From contig JBDTMT010000002.1 in NCBI GenBank assembly GCA_039934135.1, positions 1 through 36,264 of the forward strand: DNA of 36,264 nucleotides. The letters run 5' to 3'. Positions 23,789-31,308 of the stretch are shown here, one piece after another; position 1 is the stretch's first letter; every line of letters begins with the position of its first letter. Origin of the DNA: JBDTMT01 sp039934135 (GTDB taxonomy: Bacteria; Desulfobacterota; Binatia; HRBIN30; CADEER01). The translations under genes were made by a program, and so were the position numbers. The notes beneath the pieces were generated by a model, which was not told the DNA's origin, did no database searches, and saw nothing but the letters and a program-made list of their open reading frames with translations.

Positions 23789-24151
23789 TCAGTCCTGGCG
23801 ATGCACGCTGTCGGGGGAGAAGGCCGGGGCACAGATGGCGATGTACTCGGCGCCTTCGGGCAGCGGCGTGCGGTAGCGCACCAATTCGCCGGGCAGCGTC
23901 ACCACCGCCTGGCCGGCGTAGACGTCGATGACGCCGCCGTCGTGTTCGACCTGCAGCATGCCTTTCAACACCACGGTGTACTCGGTGAAGTCGGGGCGCT
24001 GGCGCGGCTCTTCCCAGCCGCCCGGCGAACGCATGTGCGCGATGCTCACGGCGTCGGTCTGCGAGTTCACCCGCCCGAAGTACTCGTCGATCAACTTCGG
24101 CTTGTTGCCGGCCGCTTCAATACGCGTCGGTGCGGCAATGTGACGTGGCAT
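23789..24151 (-). CDS. Cupin-domain protein
   Basis: A 120-residue single-domain cupin. It has the beta-barrel pattern F-T-E-Y-T-V-V-L-K-G-M-L-Q-V-E followed by V-Y-A-G-Q-A-V-V-T-L-P-G-E-L-V-R-Y. The usual metal-binding histidines of the first cupin motif are mostly replaced, so it may bind ligand without metal or use other residues. The ATG at 24151 has GGGAGGAA about 8 nt upstream. It lies 5 nt before an acyl-CoA ligase gene and is co-transcribed with it. A role in sensing or processing the ligase substrate is possible but only inferred. Confidence 0.82.
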   Translation of the reverse strand: MPRHIAAPTRIEAAGNKPKLIDEYFGRVNSQTDAVSIAHMRSPGGWEEPRQRPDFTEYTVVLKGMLQVEHDGGVIDVYAGQAVVTLPGELVRYRTPLPEGAEYIAICAPAFSPDSVHRQD

Positions 24152-24211
24152 GCTGGTTCCTCCCAGCTGCGGATATGACGCGGCGGCCGAGCGGCGGCAA
24201 GCGCCGGACTC

Positions 24212-24470
24212 ACGTAGCGCGGGTCTCCAGACCCGTGTGCGGCTCTGGTAGCGCGGGTCTCTAGACCCGTGTGCGGCGCAGCGCAGCGGAGCCGCAGTGT
24301 GAGCCTGCCTTGGTTTGGTGGACCTCAGTGCGGCCAACGCTCACGCAACGCGCCTGCTCATCGCAGCGATGACCGCCTGCTTCGCCGCTCATCGTCGTGA
24401 CGCGGTGCGACCTGATTCTGCGGCTCCGCTGCGCTGCGCCGCACACGGGTCTGGAGACCCGCGCCACCAG
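24212..24470. repeat. Long inverted repeat J (CGGGTCTCNAGACCCG family)
   Basis: The arms 24245-24297 and 24418-24470 are 53 nt each and differ at only 2 positions as reverse complements. They are separated by 120 nt of unique sequence. Each arm holds the tight palindrome CGGGTCT-NN-AGACCCG followed by GCGGCGCAGCGCAGCGGAGC. A third, partial copy (24214-24247) stands in direct orientation beside the left arm. The right arm ends 12 nt from the lytic transglycosylase stop. The gap 24152-24482 holds nothing else I recognise. Confidence 0.92.
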
Positions 24471-24482
24471 AGAAGAAACTGC

Positions 24483-25142
24483 TTACGCGTATTCCTCGCG
24501 CAGCGCTTCGTAGCGCGCCATGACTTTGCGCACGTAGCGGTTGCGCTTGGCGCGCTGCACCGACATGCGCCGCACCGGCGCCGGGCCCATGTTGTACGCA
24601 GCGACGGCTTTGTACGGATCGTCGAGCATTTCTTCGAGCTCGCGTAGATAACGTACGCCGATCTGGAGATTCACTTCCGGATCGGTCAACGTCTGCGAAC
24701 CGTGCCAGGCGACACCCGCGCGCGCCGCGACACCGCGTGCCGTCGCCGGCAACAGCTGCGTCAATCCGATGGCGCCGCCGCCACGCGCGGTCGTCAAACA
24801 ACCACTCTCCACCTGCACCAGCGCAGTGATGAACAACGGGTCGTAACCGTGTTGGCGGCTTTCGGCGTGGATCATTCGCGCAATACTCCAGCGCTGCTGG
24901 CGATTGAGGCGATTCGAACACTCGGTCAACGCCGACGCCACGGCGCCGACAGCGTCGATCGGCGGCGCGGTGGTGAGCATGGCCAGCGGTGGCTCATCGG
25001 CCGACATGGGCGTCGGCGCCAGCGTCAAAATCGTCGCCAAGCGCAATCCGCTTACGACGAGCAATCGTCTTGACCATCGGTGCGGCCGGCGTAATGCCGG
25101 GCGCTGAGCATGGCGATAGCAGTGCGATACCTGTTTCGTCAT
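24483..25142 (-). CDS. Lytic transglycosylase, SLT domain
   Basis: Cleaves the MurNAc-GlcNAc bond of peptidoglycan with formation of an anhydro end. The protein has 219 residues. A basic start and a hydrophobic stretch (about 25-45) look like a signal or anchor that exports it to the periplasm. The SLT domain has the catalytic glutamate E112 in Q-V-E-S-G, then G-A-I-G-L-T-Q-L-L-P (124-132) and A-Y-N-M-G-P (182-187), the three hallmark motifs of the family-1 enzymes. I chose the ATG at 25142, which has GGGAGGGA upstream. It is a single gene, with element J downstream. Confidence 0.92.
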   Translation of the reverse strand: MTKQVSHCYRHAQRPALRRPHRWSRRLLVVSGLRLATILTLAPTPMSADEPPLAMLTTAPPIDAVGAVASALTECSNRLNRQQRWSIARMIHAESRQHGYDPLFITALVQVESGCLTTARGGGAIGLTQLLPATARGVAARAGVAWHGSQTLTDPEVNLQIGVRYLRELEEMLDDPYKAVAAYNMGPAPVRRMSVQRAKRNRYVRKVMARYEALREEYA

Positions 25143-25326
25143 GGCACGCGTCCCTCCCTTGCGAGCCGGCGGCCACCAGTTGGCGGCCACGAGGAGGCAT
25201 CGTCACGGACCGAGCCGCCTAAAGCAACCCCCCGGCCGGCAAAAAGAGCTTATGCCGAGTGGCGCGCAATCTGATGGGGACCGCGCGCACGCAGAAGGGG
25301 AGAACGTGTTTCGCAGTTACGTCGTA

Positions 25327-25389
25327 ACGAGCCGCCTGCTACGACGTCTATCTAACCACGCAACAACCGTTCAACTAACAGCGGCCTGA
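25327..25389. repeat. Degenerate GTTGTTAG-family stretch at the UbiB-like stop codon
   Basis: CTAACCACGCAACAACCG and CTAACAGCGGCCTGACC resemble the right arms of the GTTGTTAG elements (compare TAACAGCG and GCCTGAC at 6871-6890). The TGA stop of the UbiB-like gene (25371-25373) lies within it. The left part (TACGTCGTAACG...CTACGACG, 25318-25347) forms only weak complementarity. The rest of the 228-bp gap shows nothing clear. Confidence 0.45.
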
Positions 25390-26666
25390 CCGAACAACGC
25401 TTCACTCAAATACGGCAGCGCTTCGTCGGTCAGCGAGAGATCCGGCGCCAGGCGTTTGCCGAGACCCTCGGCGGCCATCAAGGCCAGGTTCACCATCGTC
25501 ATATGGCTGCGCGCGTGGATCTTGTGGCGCCGCAAGACGTCGAAGATGCGGCCGATCTCGACCGTCACCTGCATGCTGCCGAGCCCGCGCCGATGCAGGC
25601 TGTCGACCAGCGCGACCACCTCGCGTTCGTAAGCGCCGTAGTCCTTGGTGCCGACATACGGCGCGTTGTCGTAGAACAGGCGCGCCACCGTAGGCCCGTC
25701 GCCGGAGGCGAAGGCGAAGAGCGTCTGCGCCGTGCGCACGCGGTCCTCGTCGTCGAGCCGGCCGACCAGCCCGAGATCGAGCAGCACGACGCGCCCGGGA
25801 GGAAAGAAGCGCAGGTTGCCGGCGTGCAGATCAGCGTGCACGAAGCCGTGCAGGAAGATCATGCGGCAGACGCAGCGCATGCCGGCAGTGACGACGCGCC
25901 GCACGTCGATCGGATGCGCGTCGAGCTCGGCCTCGCGCACGCCGTCGACGAAAGCCATGGTCAGCACCGCGTCGCTGCACGCCGCCGGATACAGGCGCGG
26001 AAAGTCGACGTCCGGATCGGCGGCGAAGTTGGCCGCGAAGCGGACATTGTTCGCCGCCTCCTGGATGAAGTGCAGCTGCTCCTCGACCGCATCGCAGAAG
26101 GCACGCACCGCCATCTCCAGCGACACCAGGCGCAGCGACGGCACCAGCCGCTCGCCGACGCGCGCGGTGGCAAGCAGGATGGTGCGATCGAGGCGCACCT
26201 TGTCGATGATGTCCGGCCGCCGCACCTTCACCGCCACGACATCGCCGCCGTCGCGCAACACGGCGCGATGCACCTGCGCCACCGACGCGGCGGCGACCGG
26301 CTCGGACTCGAAGTCGGCATAGATCGCCTCCAACGGCTGGCCGAGATCGCCTTCAATCGTCGCTCGTACGGCGGCGAAGGCGAAGGCCGGGACGCGATCC
26401 TGCAGCGCCGTCAGTTCCTCGACCAACGGGCGCGGCAGCAGATCGGCGCGCGTCGACGCCAGTTGGCCGACCTTGATGAACGTCGCACCGAGACGCGTGC
26501 AGAAGCCGACCAACGCCCGGCCGGCGGCGCGCGGCGTGGCGTCGTCGCGGCCGCGCAGCGCAACGCGCTGGCGCACGAAGGCGAGCACGGCGGCGGCGGT
26601 CGCCAGGGCCATTTGCGCGCCGCGTACGGCGATGTGCCAGGCGTATTGAAACGGACGGGTCGACAC
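25371..26666 (-). CDS. AarF/ABC1/UbiB-family atypical kinase
   Basis: A 431-residue member of the UbiB/ADCK family, ATPases tied to ubiquinone or other isoprenoid lipid synthesis at the membrane. It keeps the family motifs: K-V-G-Q (65-68), the alanine-rich nucleotide loop A-A-A-S-V-A-Q-V-H (125-133) in place of a glycine loop, K147 in V-K-V, H-A-D-L-H-A-G-N-L, and L-L-D-L-G-L in the DFG position. N-terminal hydrophobic residues (about 17-30) may associate with the membrane. I chose the GTG at 26666, where homology begins and AGGG lies upstream; the frame stays open well beyond it. It is divergent from a hydrolase gene across a 106-bp gap. Confidence 0.92.
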   Translation of the reverse strand: MSTRPFQYAWHIAVRGAQMALATAAAVLAFVRQRVALRGRDDATPRAAGRALVGFCTRLGATFIKVGQLASTRADLLPRPLVEELTALQDRVPAFAFAAVRATIEGDLGQPLEAIYADFESEPVAAASVAQVHRAVLRDGGDVVAVKVRRPDIIDKVRLDRTILLATARVGERLVPSLRLVSLEMAVRAFCDAVEEQLHFIQEAANNVRFAANFAADPDVDFPRLYPAACSDAVLTMAFVDGVREAELDAHPIDVRRVVTAGMRCVCRMIFLHGFVHADLHAGNLRFFPPGRVVLLDLGLVGRLDDEDRVRTAQTLFAFASGDGPTVARLFYDNAPYVGTKDYGAYEREVVALVDSLHRRGLGSMQVTVEIGRIFDVLRRHKIHARSHMTMVNLALMAAEGLGKRLAPDLSLTDEALPYLSEALFGQAAVS

Positions 26667-26772
26667 GCGTGCCCTATCCGCGCACAGCCGTCGAAGCGCC
26701 GCAAACCGGCCGACCGCCGCGGGCGCCGGTACCGGTATTGAGTTCGCGTTCCCCTCCCGCGAAGCTGCGCGC

Positions 26773-27666
26773 ATGTCATCGGATGCCGAGTCCGCGGCGC
26801 GCGCGTTGCTGGCGCAGGCCACGCGCCGCACCCTGTCCCTGCCGCAGCGCGGTGTCGAAACCGCGCTGCTGGATTGGGGCGGCCGCGGACCGCTGGCGCT
26901 GCTGCACCACGCCAACGGATTCTGCAAAGGCCTGTGGGCCGAGGTCGCGGATGCGCTGCGCCACGATTGGCATGTCGTGGCAATGGATGCGCGCGGCCAC
27001 GGCGATTCGTCGCATCCCGAGAGTGCGGTGGCGTATGCGTGGGACCAGTTTGCCGAGGATCTGGTCGCCGTCGGCGAAGCCCTGGTGCGCGAACAGGGCG
27101 GCGCGCCGATCGGGCTCGGCATCGGCCACTCGTTCGGCGGCACGTCGATGGTCGGCGGCGCGGCGCGGCGCCCAGCGCTCTTCGAACGCTTGCTGCTGGT
27201 CGATCCGGTGGTACCGCCGCCGCTCGCCGCCGACGTCGACATCATGCAGGTGCCGTATCTGCGCAACCTGGTCGACGGCGCACGGAAGCGCCGCGCCCAC
27301 TGGCCGTCGCGCGCCGCGGCGCGCGCCTGGTGCGGTGAGCGGCGCTTCTTCGACGCCTGGCGCGCCGAGGCGATCGAGCTCTACCTGCTCGACGGCATGC
27401 ACGAACGGGCCGACGGCAGCCTGGAGCTCAAGTGTCCAGGCGCCGTCGAAGCCACCATCTTCGGCGGCAGCCACGCGGTCGATCTGCTCGCCCTCGCCGC
27501 GCGCGTGCCGACATCGACCCGCATCCTGTGGGCCGCCGGCGGCTACTTCCCGCGCGCCATCCACGAATCCCTCGCCGCCGCGATGCACGACGCGCAGCTC
27601 GAAGACGTCGATTGTGGTCATCTGGTGCCGATGGAGCGTCCCGACCTGGTCGTCGCGGCGGTGTGA
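26773..27666 (+). CDS. Alpha/beta hydrolase
   Basis: A 297-residue alpha/beta hydrolase with the nucleophile elbow G-H-S-F-G-G (S120) and a C-terminal base H283 in D-C-G-H-L-V-P-M-E. The oxyanion region H-H-A-N-G-F (45-50) and M-D-A-R-G-H-G-D-S match the esterase/C-C hydrolase group. A single aspartate acid residue could not be fixed by eye. The ATG at 26773 lies in a 106-bp gap shared with the divergent UbiB-like gene. The substrate is unknown. Element K follows the stop after 9 nt. Confidence 0.9.
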   Translation: MSSDAESAARALLAQATRRTLSLPQRGVETALLDWGGRGPLALLHHANGFCKGLWAEVADALRHDWHVVAMDARGHGDSSHPESAVAYAWDQFAEDLVAVGEALVREQGGAPIGLGIGHSFGGTSMVGGAARRPALFERLLLVDPVVPPPLAADVDIMQVPYLRNLVDGARKRRAHWPSRAAARAWCGERRFFDAWRAEAIELYLLDGMHERADGSLELKCPGAVEATIFGGSHAVDLLALAARVPTSTRILWAAGGYFPRAIHESLAAAMHDAQLEDVDCGHLVPMERPDLVVAAV

Positions 27667-27675
27667 GGAGCAGAG

Positions 27676-27778
27676 CAGGTGCCGGTTCCGGATTTCACGG
27701 GTCAGCCGGAATATTTCTACTGACACCTCACACCGGGCACCTGGCACCTGGCACCTGGCACCTGGCACCTGGCACCGG
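27676..27778. repeat. Inverted heptamer element K (GGCACCT tandem)
   Basis: The right arm has five consecutive GGCACCT units ending in GGCACCGG (27737-27778). The left arm has CAGGTGCCGG (27676-27685), complementary to them. An inner pair, GGGTCAG (27699-27705) and CTGACACC (27720-27727), adds a second stem. The element lies between the hydrolase and amidase genes. The 7-bp period is exact in the right arm. Confidence 0.88.
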
Positions 27779-27806
27779 ATCCTGCCGTCCCCTATCTTCC
27801 CCGTCC

Positions 27807-29207
27807 ATGCGCAACGACGACCTATGCTGGCTCGGCATTGCCGAGGCGAGTGATCTGTTGGCGAAGGCCGAGCTGTCGCCGGTCGAACTGACCGAGGCGG
27901 TGTGCGAACGCATCGCGCGACTCAACGGTCGGCTGCACGCGTACCTGACCGTGCTGCCCGAGCGAGCCCTCGCCGCGGCGCGAACTGCCGAGCGCGAGCT
28001 CGCCGCCGGACAGCGGCGCGGGCCGCTGCATGGCGTACCGGTTGCCGTGAAAGACCTCTGCGATCTGCGCGGCACGGTGACCAGCTGCGCCTCCACCGTG
28101 CGCGGCGGCGCCGTGGCGCAGCACGACGCCGCGGTGGTGTCGCGGCTCGAAGCCGCCGGGGCGGTGATCGTCGGCAAGACACACCTGACCGAATTCGCCA
28201 TGGCCACCTATCACCCGACGCTGCCGCGACCGGTCAATCCGTGGCGCGCCGACTGCGACACCGGCGGCTCGTCGAGCGGTTCGGGCGTCGCCGTGGCGGC
28301 GGGTCTCGCCGCCGGCGCGATCGGCACCGACACCGGCGGCTCGATCCGCATTCCGTCGTCGTGGTGCGGCGTCACCGGTCTGAAGCCCACCTACGGACGC
28401 GTCAGCCGCGCCGGCGTCTTCCCGCTCGGCCACTCGCTCGATCACGTCGGCCCGATGGCGCGCAGCGCCGCCGATGCGGCGCTGATGCTCGACGCCATCG
28501 CCGGATTCGATGTCGCCGACCCGACGACGCTGCGCGACGCGCCGCGCTCGTGCGCCGCCGAGCTGACTGCTGGAGCGCGCGGCGTGCGTATCGGCTGGGA
28601 CGAACGCTTCGTCTGCGACGGCGCGCCGGCGGCGGTGGCCGATGCGGTGCGCGCCGCGGTCGAGGCGCTCGCCGCTCTCGGCGCTCAGGTGGTCGAGGTG
28701 ACCGTCCCGCCGGTCGACGAGGTGGTGCATGCCTGGCCGGTGCTGTGCGCCGCCGAGGCGTTAGCTGCGCACCGCGAGACCTATCCGAGCCGCGCCGCGG
28801 CCTACGGCCCCGGCTTCCGCTCGTTTCTCGAGTTCGGCGCGTCCGTGTCGGGAGCCGACTACGCGCGCCATCACGAACTGCGGCTCAACTGGGTCGGCCG
28901 CCTGCAGGCGGTGTTCCAGGATGCCGACGTGCTGGCCTGTCCCTCGACCTTCATGACCGCCATCCCCAGCGGCGTCATCGACGCCGACGAAACCTTCTCC
29001 CCCGCCATCGCGCCGTTTCTGCGCTTCACCGCGCCGTTCAACTTCAGCGGCAGTCCAACATTGTCGATGCCGTGCGGCTTCACGCCCGACGGTCTGCCGC
29101 ACAGCCTGCAGCTCGTCGGCCGGCACGGCGCCGAACCGCTGCTGTGCCGCGTCGGCCACGCCTACCAACAGGCGACCGACTGGCACCGGCGCCACCCGCC
29201 GCTTTGA
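27807..29207 (+). CDS. Amidase (amidase signature family)
   Basis: Hydrolyses amide bonds through a Ser-cisSer-Lys triad. The protein has 466 residues. The catalytic set is K82 in A-V-K-D, cis-Ser S155 in G-G-S-S-S-G-S-G, and nucleophile S179 in D-T-G-G-S-I-R. P-L-H-G-V-P-V-A-V-K and G-V-T-G-L-K-P-T-Y-G-R-V are diagnostic. It resembles GatA but no gatB or gatC gene is nearby, so it is probably a general amidase. I chose the ATG at 27807, where homology begins; the frame is open far upstream through the previous gene and repeat K. The gene stands 72 nt ahead of the cytochrome operon and may or may not belong to it. Confidence 0.93.
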   Translation: MRNDDLCWLGIAEASDLLAKAELSPVELTEAVCERIARLNGRLHAYLTVLPERALAAARTAERELAAGQRRGPLHGVPVAVKDLCDLRGTVTSCASTVRGGAVAQHDAAVVSRLEAAGAVIVGKTHLTEFAMATYHPTLPRPVNPWRADCDTGGSSSGSGVAVAAGLAAGAIGTDTGGSIRIPSSWCGVTGLKPTYGRVSRAGVFPLGHSLDHVGPMARSAADAALMLDAIAGFDVADPTTLRDAPRSCAAELTAGARGVRIGWDERFVCDGAPAAVADAVRAAVEALAALGAQVVEVTVPPVDEVVHAWPVLCAAEALAAHRETYPSRAAAYGPGFRSFLEFGASVSGADYARHHELRLNWVGRLQAVFQDADVLACPSTFMTAIPSGVIDADETFSPAIAPFLRFTAPFNFSGSPTLSMPCGFTPDGLPHSLQLVGRHGAEPLLCRVGHAYQQATDWHRRHPPL

Positions 29208-29241
29208 ATCGGCCGCCGCAGCGCACCGCGCGGCACACGTG

Positions 29242-29266
29242 ATTGCGCCTCTCCCGGGGGCGCGAT
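29242..29266 (+). terminator. Possible hairpin between amidase and cytochrome genes
   Basis: ATTGCGCC (29242-29249) pairs with GGCGCGAT (29259-29266), including one G-U pair, around a loop of about 9 nt. No U-run follows. It could be a weak terminator or an attenuator ahead of the 29280 gene. Confidence 0.3.
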
Positions 29267-29279
29267 AGCTACGCGGCAT

Positions 29280-30119
29280 ATGCGCGCGTGGGCGGCGCTG
29301 CTGGTGGCGGCGGTGGCAGTGAGTTCGGCGGCCGGCGCCACCGACACGCGTGAGCTGCGCTTCGTCCGGCAGGGCAAACAAATCGCGGCGTTGTCAGTCG
29401 ACGCGTTGGCCAAAGCGTGCGGCGCGCAGACGGTCGCCATCGACGATCCGTACTACGGCCGGCGCGTGCAATTCCGCGCCTGCCCGCTGGCCGCCGTCAT
29501 TCAACTCGGCTTCGGCCAGCCGGCGACGGCGTTTGCCGGCGACTCGGTGATCTTTCGCGCCCAGGACGGCTACGCCAAGCCGGCCAGCGGCGCGCGCCTC
29601 GCGGAGCCCGGCGGCTGGATCGCCTTCGCCGATGCCGAGCACATGCGCGGCGACGATCCCGGCTGGCAGCCGATCGATCGCAAGCAGGTCGACCCGGGTC
29701 CGTTCTACCTGGTGTGGAGCGGCGCCGAGCAGCACGACGCGACGCTCTATCCGTGGCCGTATCAGTTGGTGACCATCGAGCTGGCGTCGCTCGATACGCT
29801 CTACCCGCACATCGCGCCGAGCGGCACGACGCCCGACTCGCCGGCGCAGGCGGGCTACGCGATCTTCCGCGGCGAGTGCATCGCCTGCCACGCCATCAAC
29901 GGCGAGGGCGGCACCATCGCGCCCGATCTCAACGTACCGCAGAGCATCGTCGAATACCGGCCGGCGGCGCAGATCAAAGCCTACATCCGCAACCCGCTCG
30001 CCTTTCGTTATACAAGCATGCCGGCGCATCCGAACCTCACCGACCGCCAGCTCGACGACTTGATCGCCTACTTCTCGGCCATGAAGGATCGCAAACGCGA
30101 TCCGGGTCGTACGCCGTGA
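29280..30119 (+). CDS. Exported protein with C-terminal cytochrome c domain
   Basis: A 279-residue periplasmic protein with a signal peptide (1-20, A-L-L-V-A-A-V-A-V-S-S-A-A-G-A). Residues about 22-180 have no cysteine heme site; motifs such as R-E-L-R-F, S-V-D-A-L-A, D-G-Y and P-W-P-Y-Q-L-V-T-I-E look like a small molybdopterin-binding (SUOX-like) fold, which I suggest but cannot prove. The C-terminal 90 residues form a class-I cytochrome c with C-I-A-C-H (200-204) and methionine ligand M247 in T-S-M-P. It would pass electrons between a periplasmic oxidoreductase and the respiratory chain. Its stop overlaps the next GTG by 4 nt (GTGA), so it is the first gene of an operon with the GTP cyclohydrolase II homologue. 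Confidence 0.85.
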   Translation: MRAWAALLVAAVAVSSAAGATDTRELRFVRQGKQIAALSVDALAKACGAQTVAIDDPYYGRRVQFRACPLAAVIQLGFGQPATAFAGDSVIFRAQDGYAKPASGARLAEPGGWIAFADAEHMRGDDPGWQPIDRKQVDPGPFYLVWSGAEQHDATLYPWPYQLVTIELASLDTLYPHIAPSGTTPDSPAQAGYAIFRGECIACHAINGEGGTIAPDLNVPQSIVEYRPAAQIKAYIRNPLAFRYTSMPAHPNLTDRQLDDLIAYFSAMKDRKRDPGRTP

Positions 30120-31267
30120 GCCCGATCAACGGCGCGCCACCGCTGTGCGGCACCCTGCTGCGCGGCGGCCGGCATGAGCTGGAGACGGCGCACGGCGCAT
30201 TTACCGCGCACCGATTCCTCGACCTCACGGCGCGCCAACCGGTGCTGGTGCTGACACGCGGCGAGACGCGCGGCGATGCGCCGCTGCTGGCGCGCGTGCA
30301 CTCCTCGTGTGTGACCAGCGAGAGCTTCGGCGGCGCCGATTGCGACTGTGCCGGACAACTCGACGCGGCGCTGGAGCAGATCGCGCGCGCCGGGCGCGGC
30401 GCCCTCTTCTACCTGCTGCAGGAAGGGCGCGGCGCCGGCTTGGTCGCCAAAGCCCGCGATCGCATGCTGGTGCAAGCCAGCCGCGACCGCGTCACGACCT
30501 TCGACGCCTACGCGCGCATGGGCCTCGACCGCGACTACCGGCGCTACGACGCCGTCGCCTTCGCCTGCGCGGCGCTCGGCATCGCGGCGCCGCTGGCGGT
30601 GCTGAGCAACAATCCGGAAAAGGTCGCCGCCCTGGCCGAGGCGGGCGTCGCCATCGCCGGCGTCGAATGCCTGGAGCGCGCCCCGTCGCCATTCAACCTG
30701 CACTACCTGAGCGCCAAGTCGCGCTCCGGGCATGCGCTGAGCCAGCCCGCCCCGCCAGCCGGGGCCGCGACGTTGCCCGAAATAGTGACGGCGTTCGAGC
30801 CGGCGCCGCTGGAGGGCCTGCCGCGCTTCATCCGCGTCGCCCGCTATCTGCTGCCGGTGCGCGCGCAGCCGCCCGCCGAGGGCGCCTACTGGATGCGGCT
30901 GCACGTCTACGTCGACGGCCTGAGCGGCCGCGAGCACGTCGTCTTCACGGTCGCCGGCAACAGCACCGCGACACCGCTGGTGCACGTCACCGCCGAAACG
31001 CTGCTGCGCCGTTTCCCGTTGCGCGACCGTGCCGCGGCGTGGCCGGAGGCGGTCGAGCAGCTGGCAGCTCGCGGCGCCGGCTGCGCGCTGTTCTTCCTGC
31101 ACGACGATCCGGCCCTGGCGCGCCATGCCAGCCCGGCGGCGGCGCTGGCCGGCGATCCCGATCTGGCGCGCCTGATCGCGCACCACCTGCCGGGCCGCGC
31201 CGAGTTGCTCGCCGCCGACGCGTCGCTGGCCGCAGCGCTGTCCGCCGCCGGCGTGGTCGTGTCGTGA
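30116..31267 (+). CDS. GTP cyclohydrolase II homologue with altered active site and C-terminal extension
   Basis: The N-terminal part (about 20-205) is a RibA-type GTP cyclohydrolase II, which opens GTP at the imidazole ring. The zinc cysteines are present: C65, C76 and C78 in H-S-S-C-x10-C-D-C. Q-E-G-R-G-A-G-L (102-109) and S-N-N-P-E-K are also kept. D140 and R142 match the catalytic D126 and R128 of E. coli RibA. The catalytic tyrosine (E. coli Y105, in K-I-R-A-Y) is not conserved: the same place reads K-A-R-D-R-M, giving R116 with M117 next to it. A tail of about 175 residues has no family I know. The start is GTG at 30116 in a GTGA overlap, and it ends in another GTGA overlap. No other riboflavin gene is nearby. 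Confidence 0.88.
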   Translation: MSPINGAPPLCGTLLRGGRHELETAHGAFTAHRFLDLTARQPVLVLTRGETRGDAPLLARVHSSCVTSESFGGADCDCAGQLDAALEQIARAGRGALFYLLQEGRGAGLVAKARDRMLVQASRDRVTTFDAYARMGLDRDYRRYDAVAFACAALGIAAPLAVLSNNPEKVAALAEAGVAIAGVECLERAPSPFNLHYLSAKSRSGHALSQPAPPAGAATLPEIVTAFEPAPLEGLPRFIRVARYLLPVRAQPPAEGAYWMRLHVYVDGLSGREHVVFTVAGNSTATPLVHVTAETLLRRFPLRDRAAAWPEAVEQLAARGAGCALFFLHDDPALARHASPAAALAGDPDLARLIAHHLPGRAELLAADASLAAALSAAGVVVS

Positions 31268-31308
31268 CGCCGCCTCTCCCCTCAGCACCACAGGGGAGAC
31301 GTCACGAC
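31261..31308 (+). promoter_or_regulatory. Hairpin covering the GTGA junction of the cyclohydrolase and SIS-creatininase genes
   Basis: GTCGTGACG (31261-31269) is perfectly complementary to CGTCACGAC (31300-31308), and TCTCCCCT (31275-31282) to AGGGGAGA (31292-31299). This makes a 17-bp stem with one 5-nt bulge and a 9-nt loop. The outer stem includes the GTG start (31264) and the TGA stop (31265-31267), so folding would sequester the coupled start site. Confidence 0.6.

Noticed and set aside
25371..27266. N-terminal extension of the UbiB-like kinase to 27266
   Set aside because: The extra 200 residues overlap the divergent hydrolase gene and have no similarity to UbiB proteins. The GTG at 26666 starts the conserved region.
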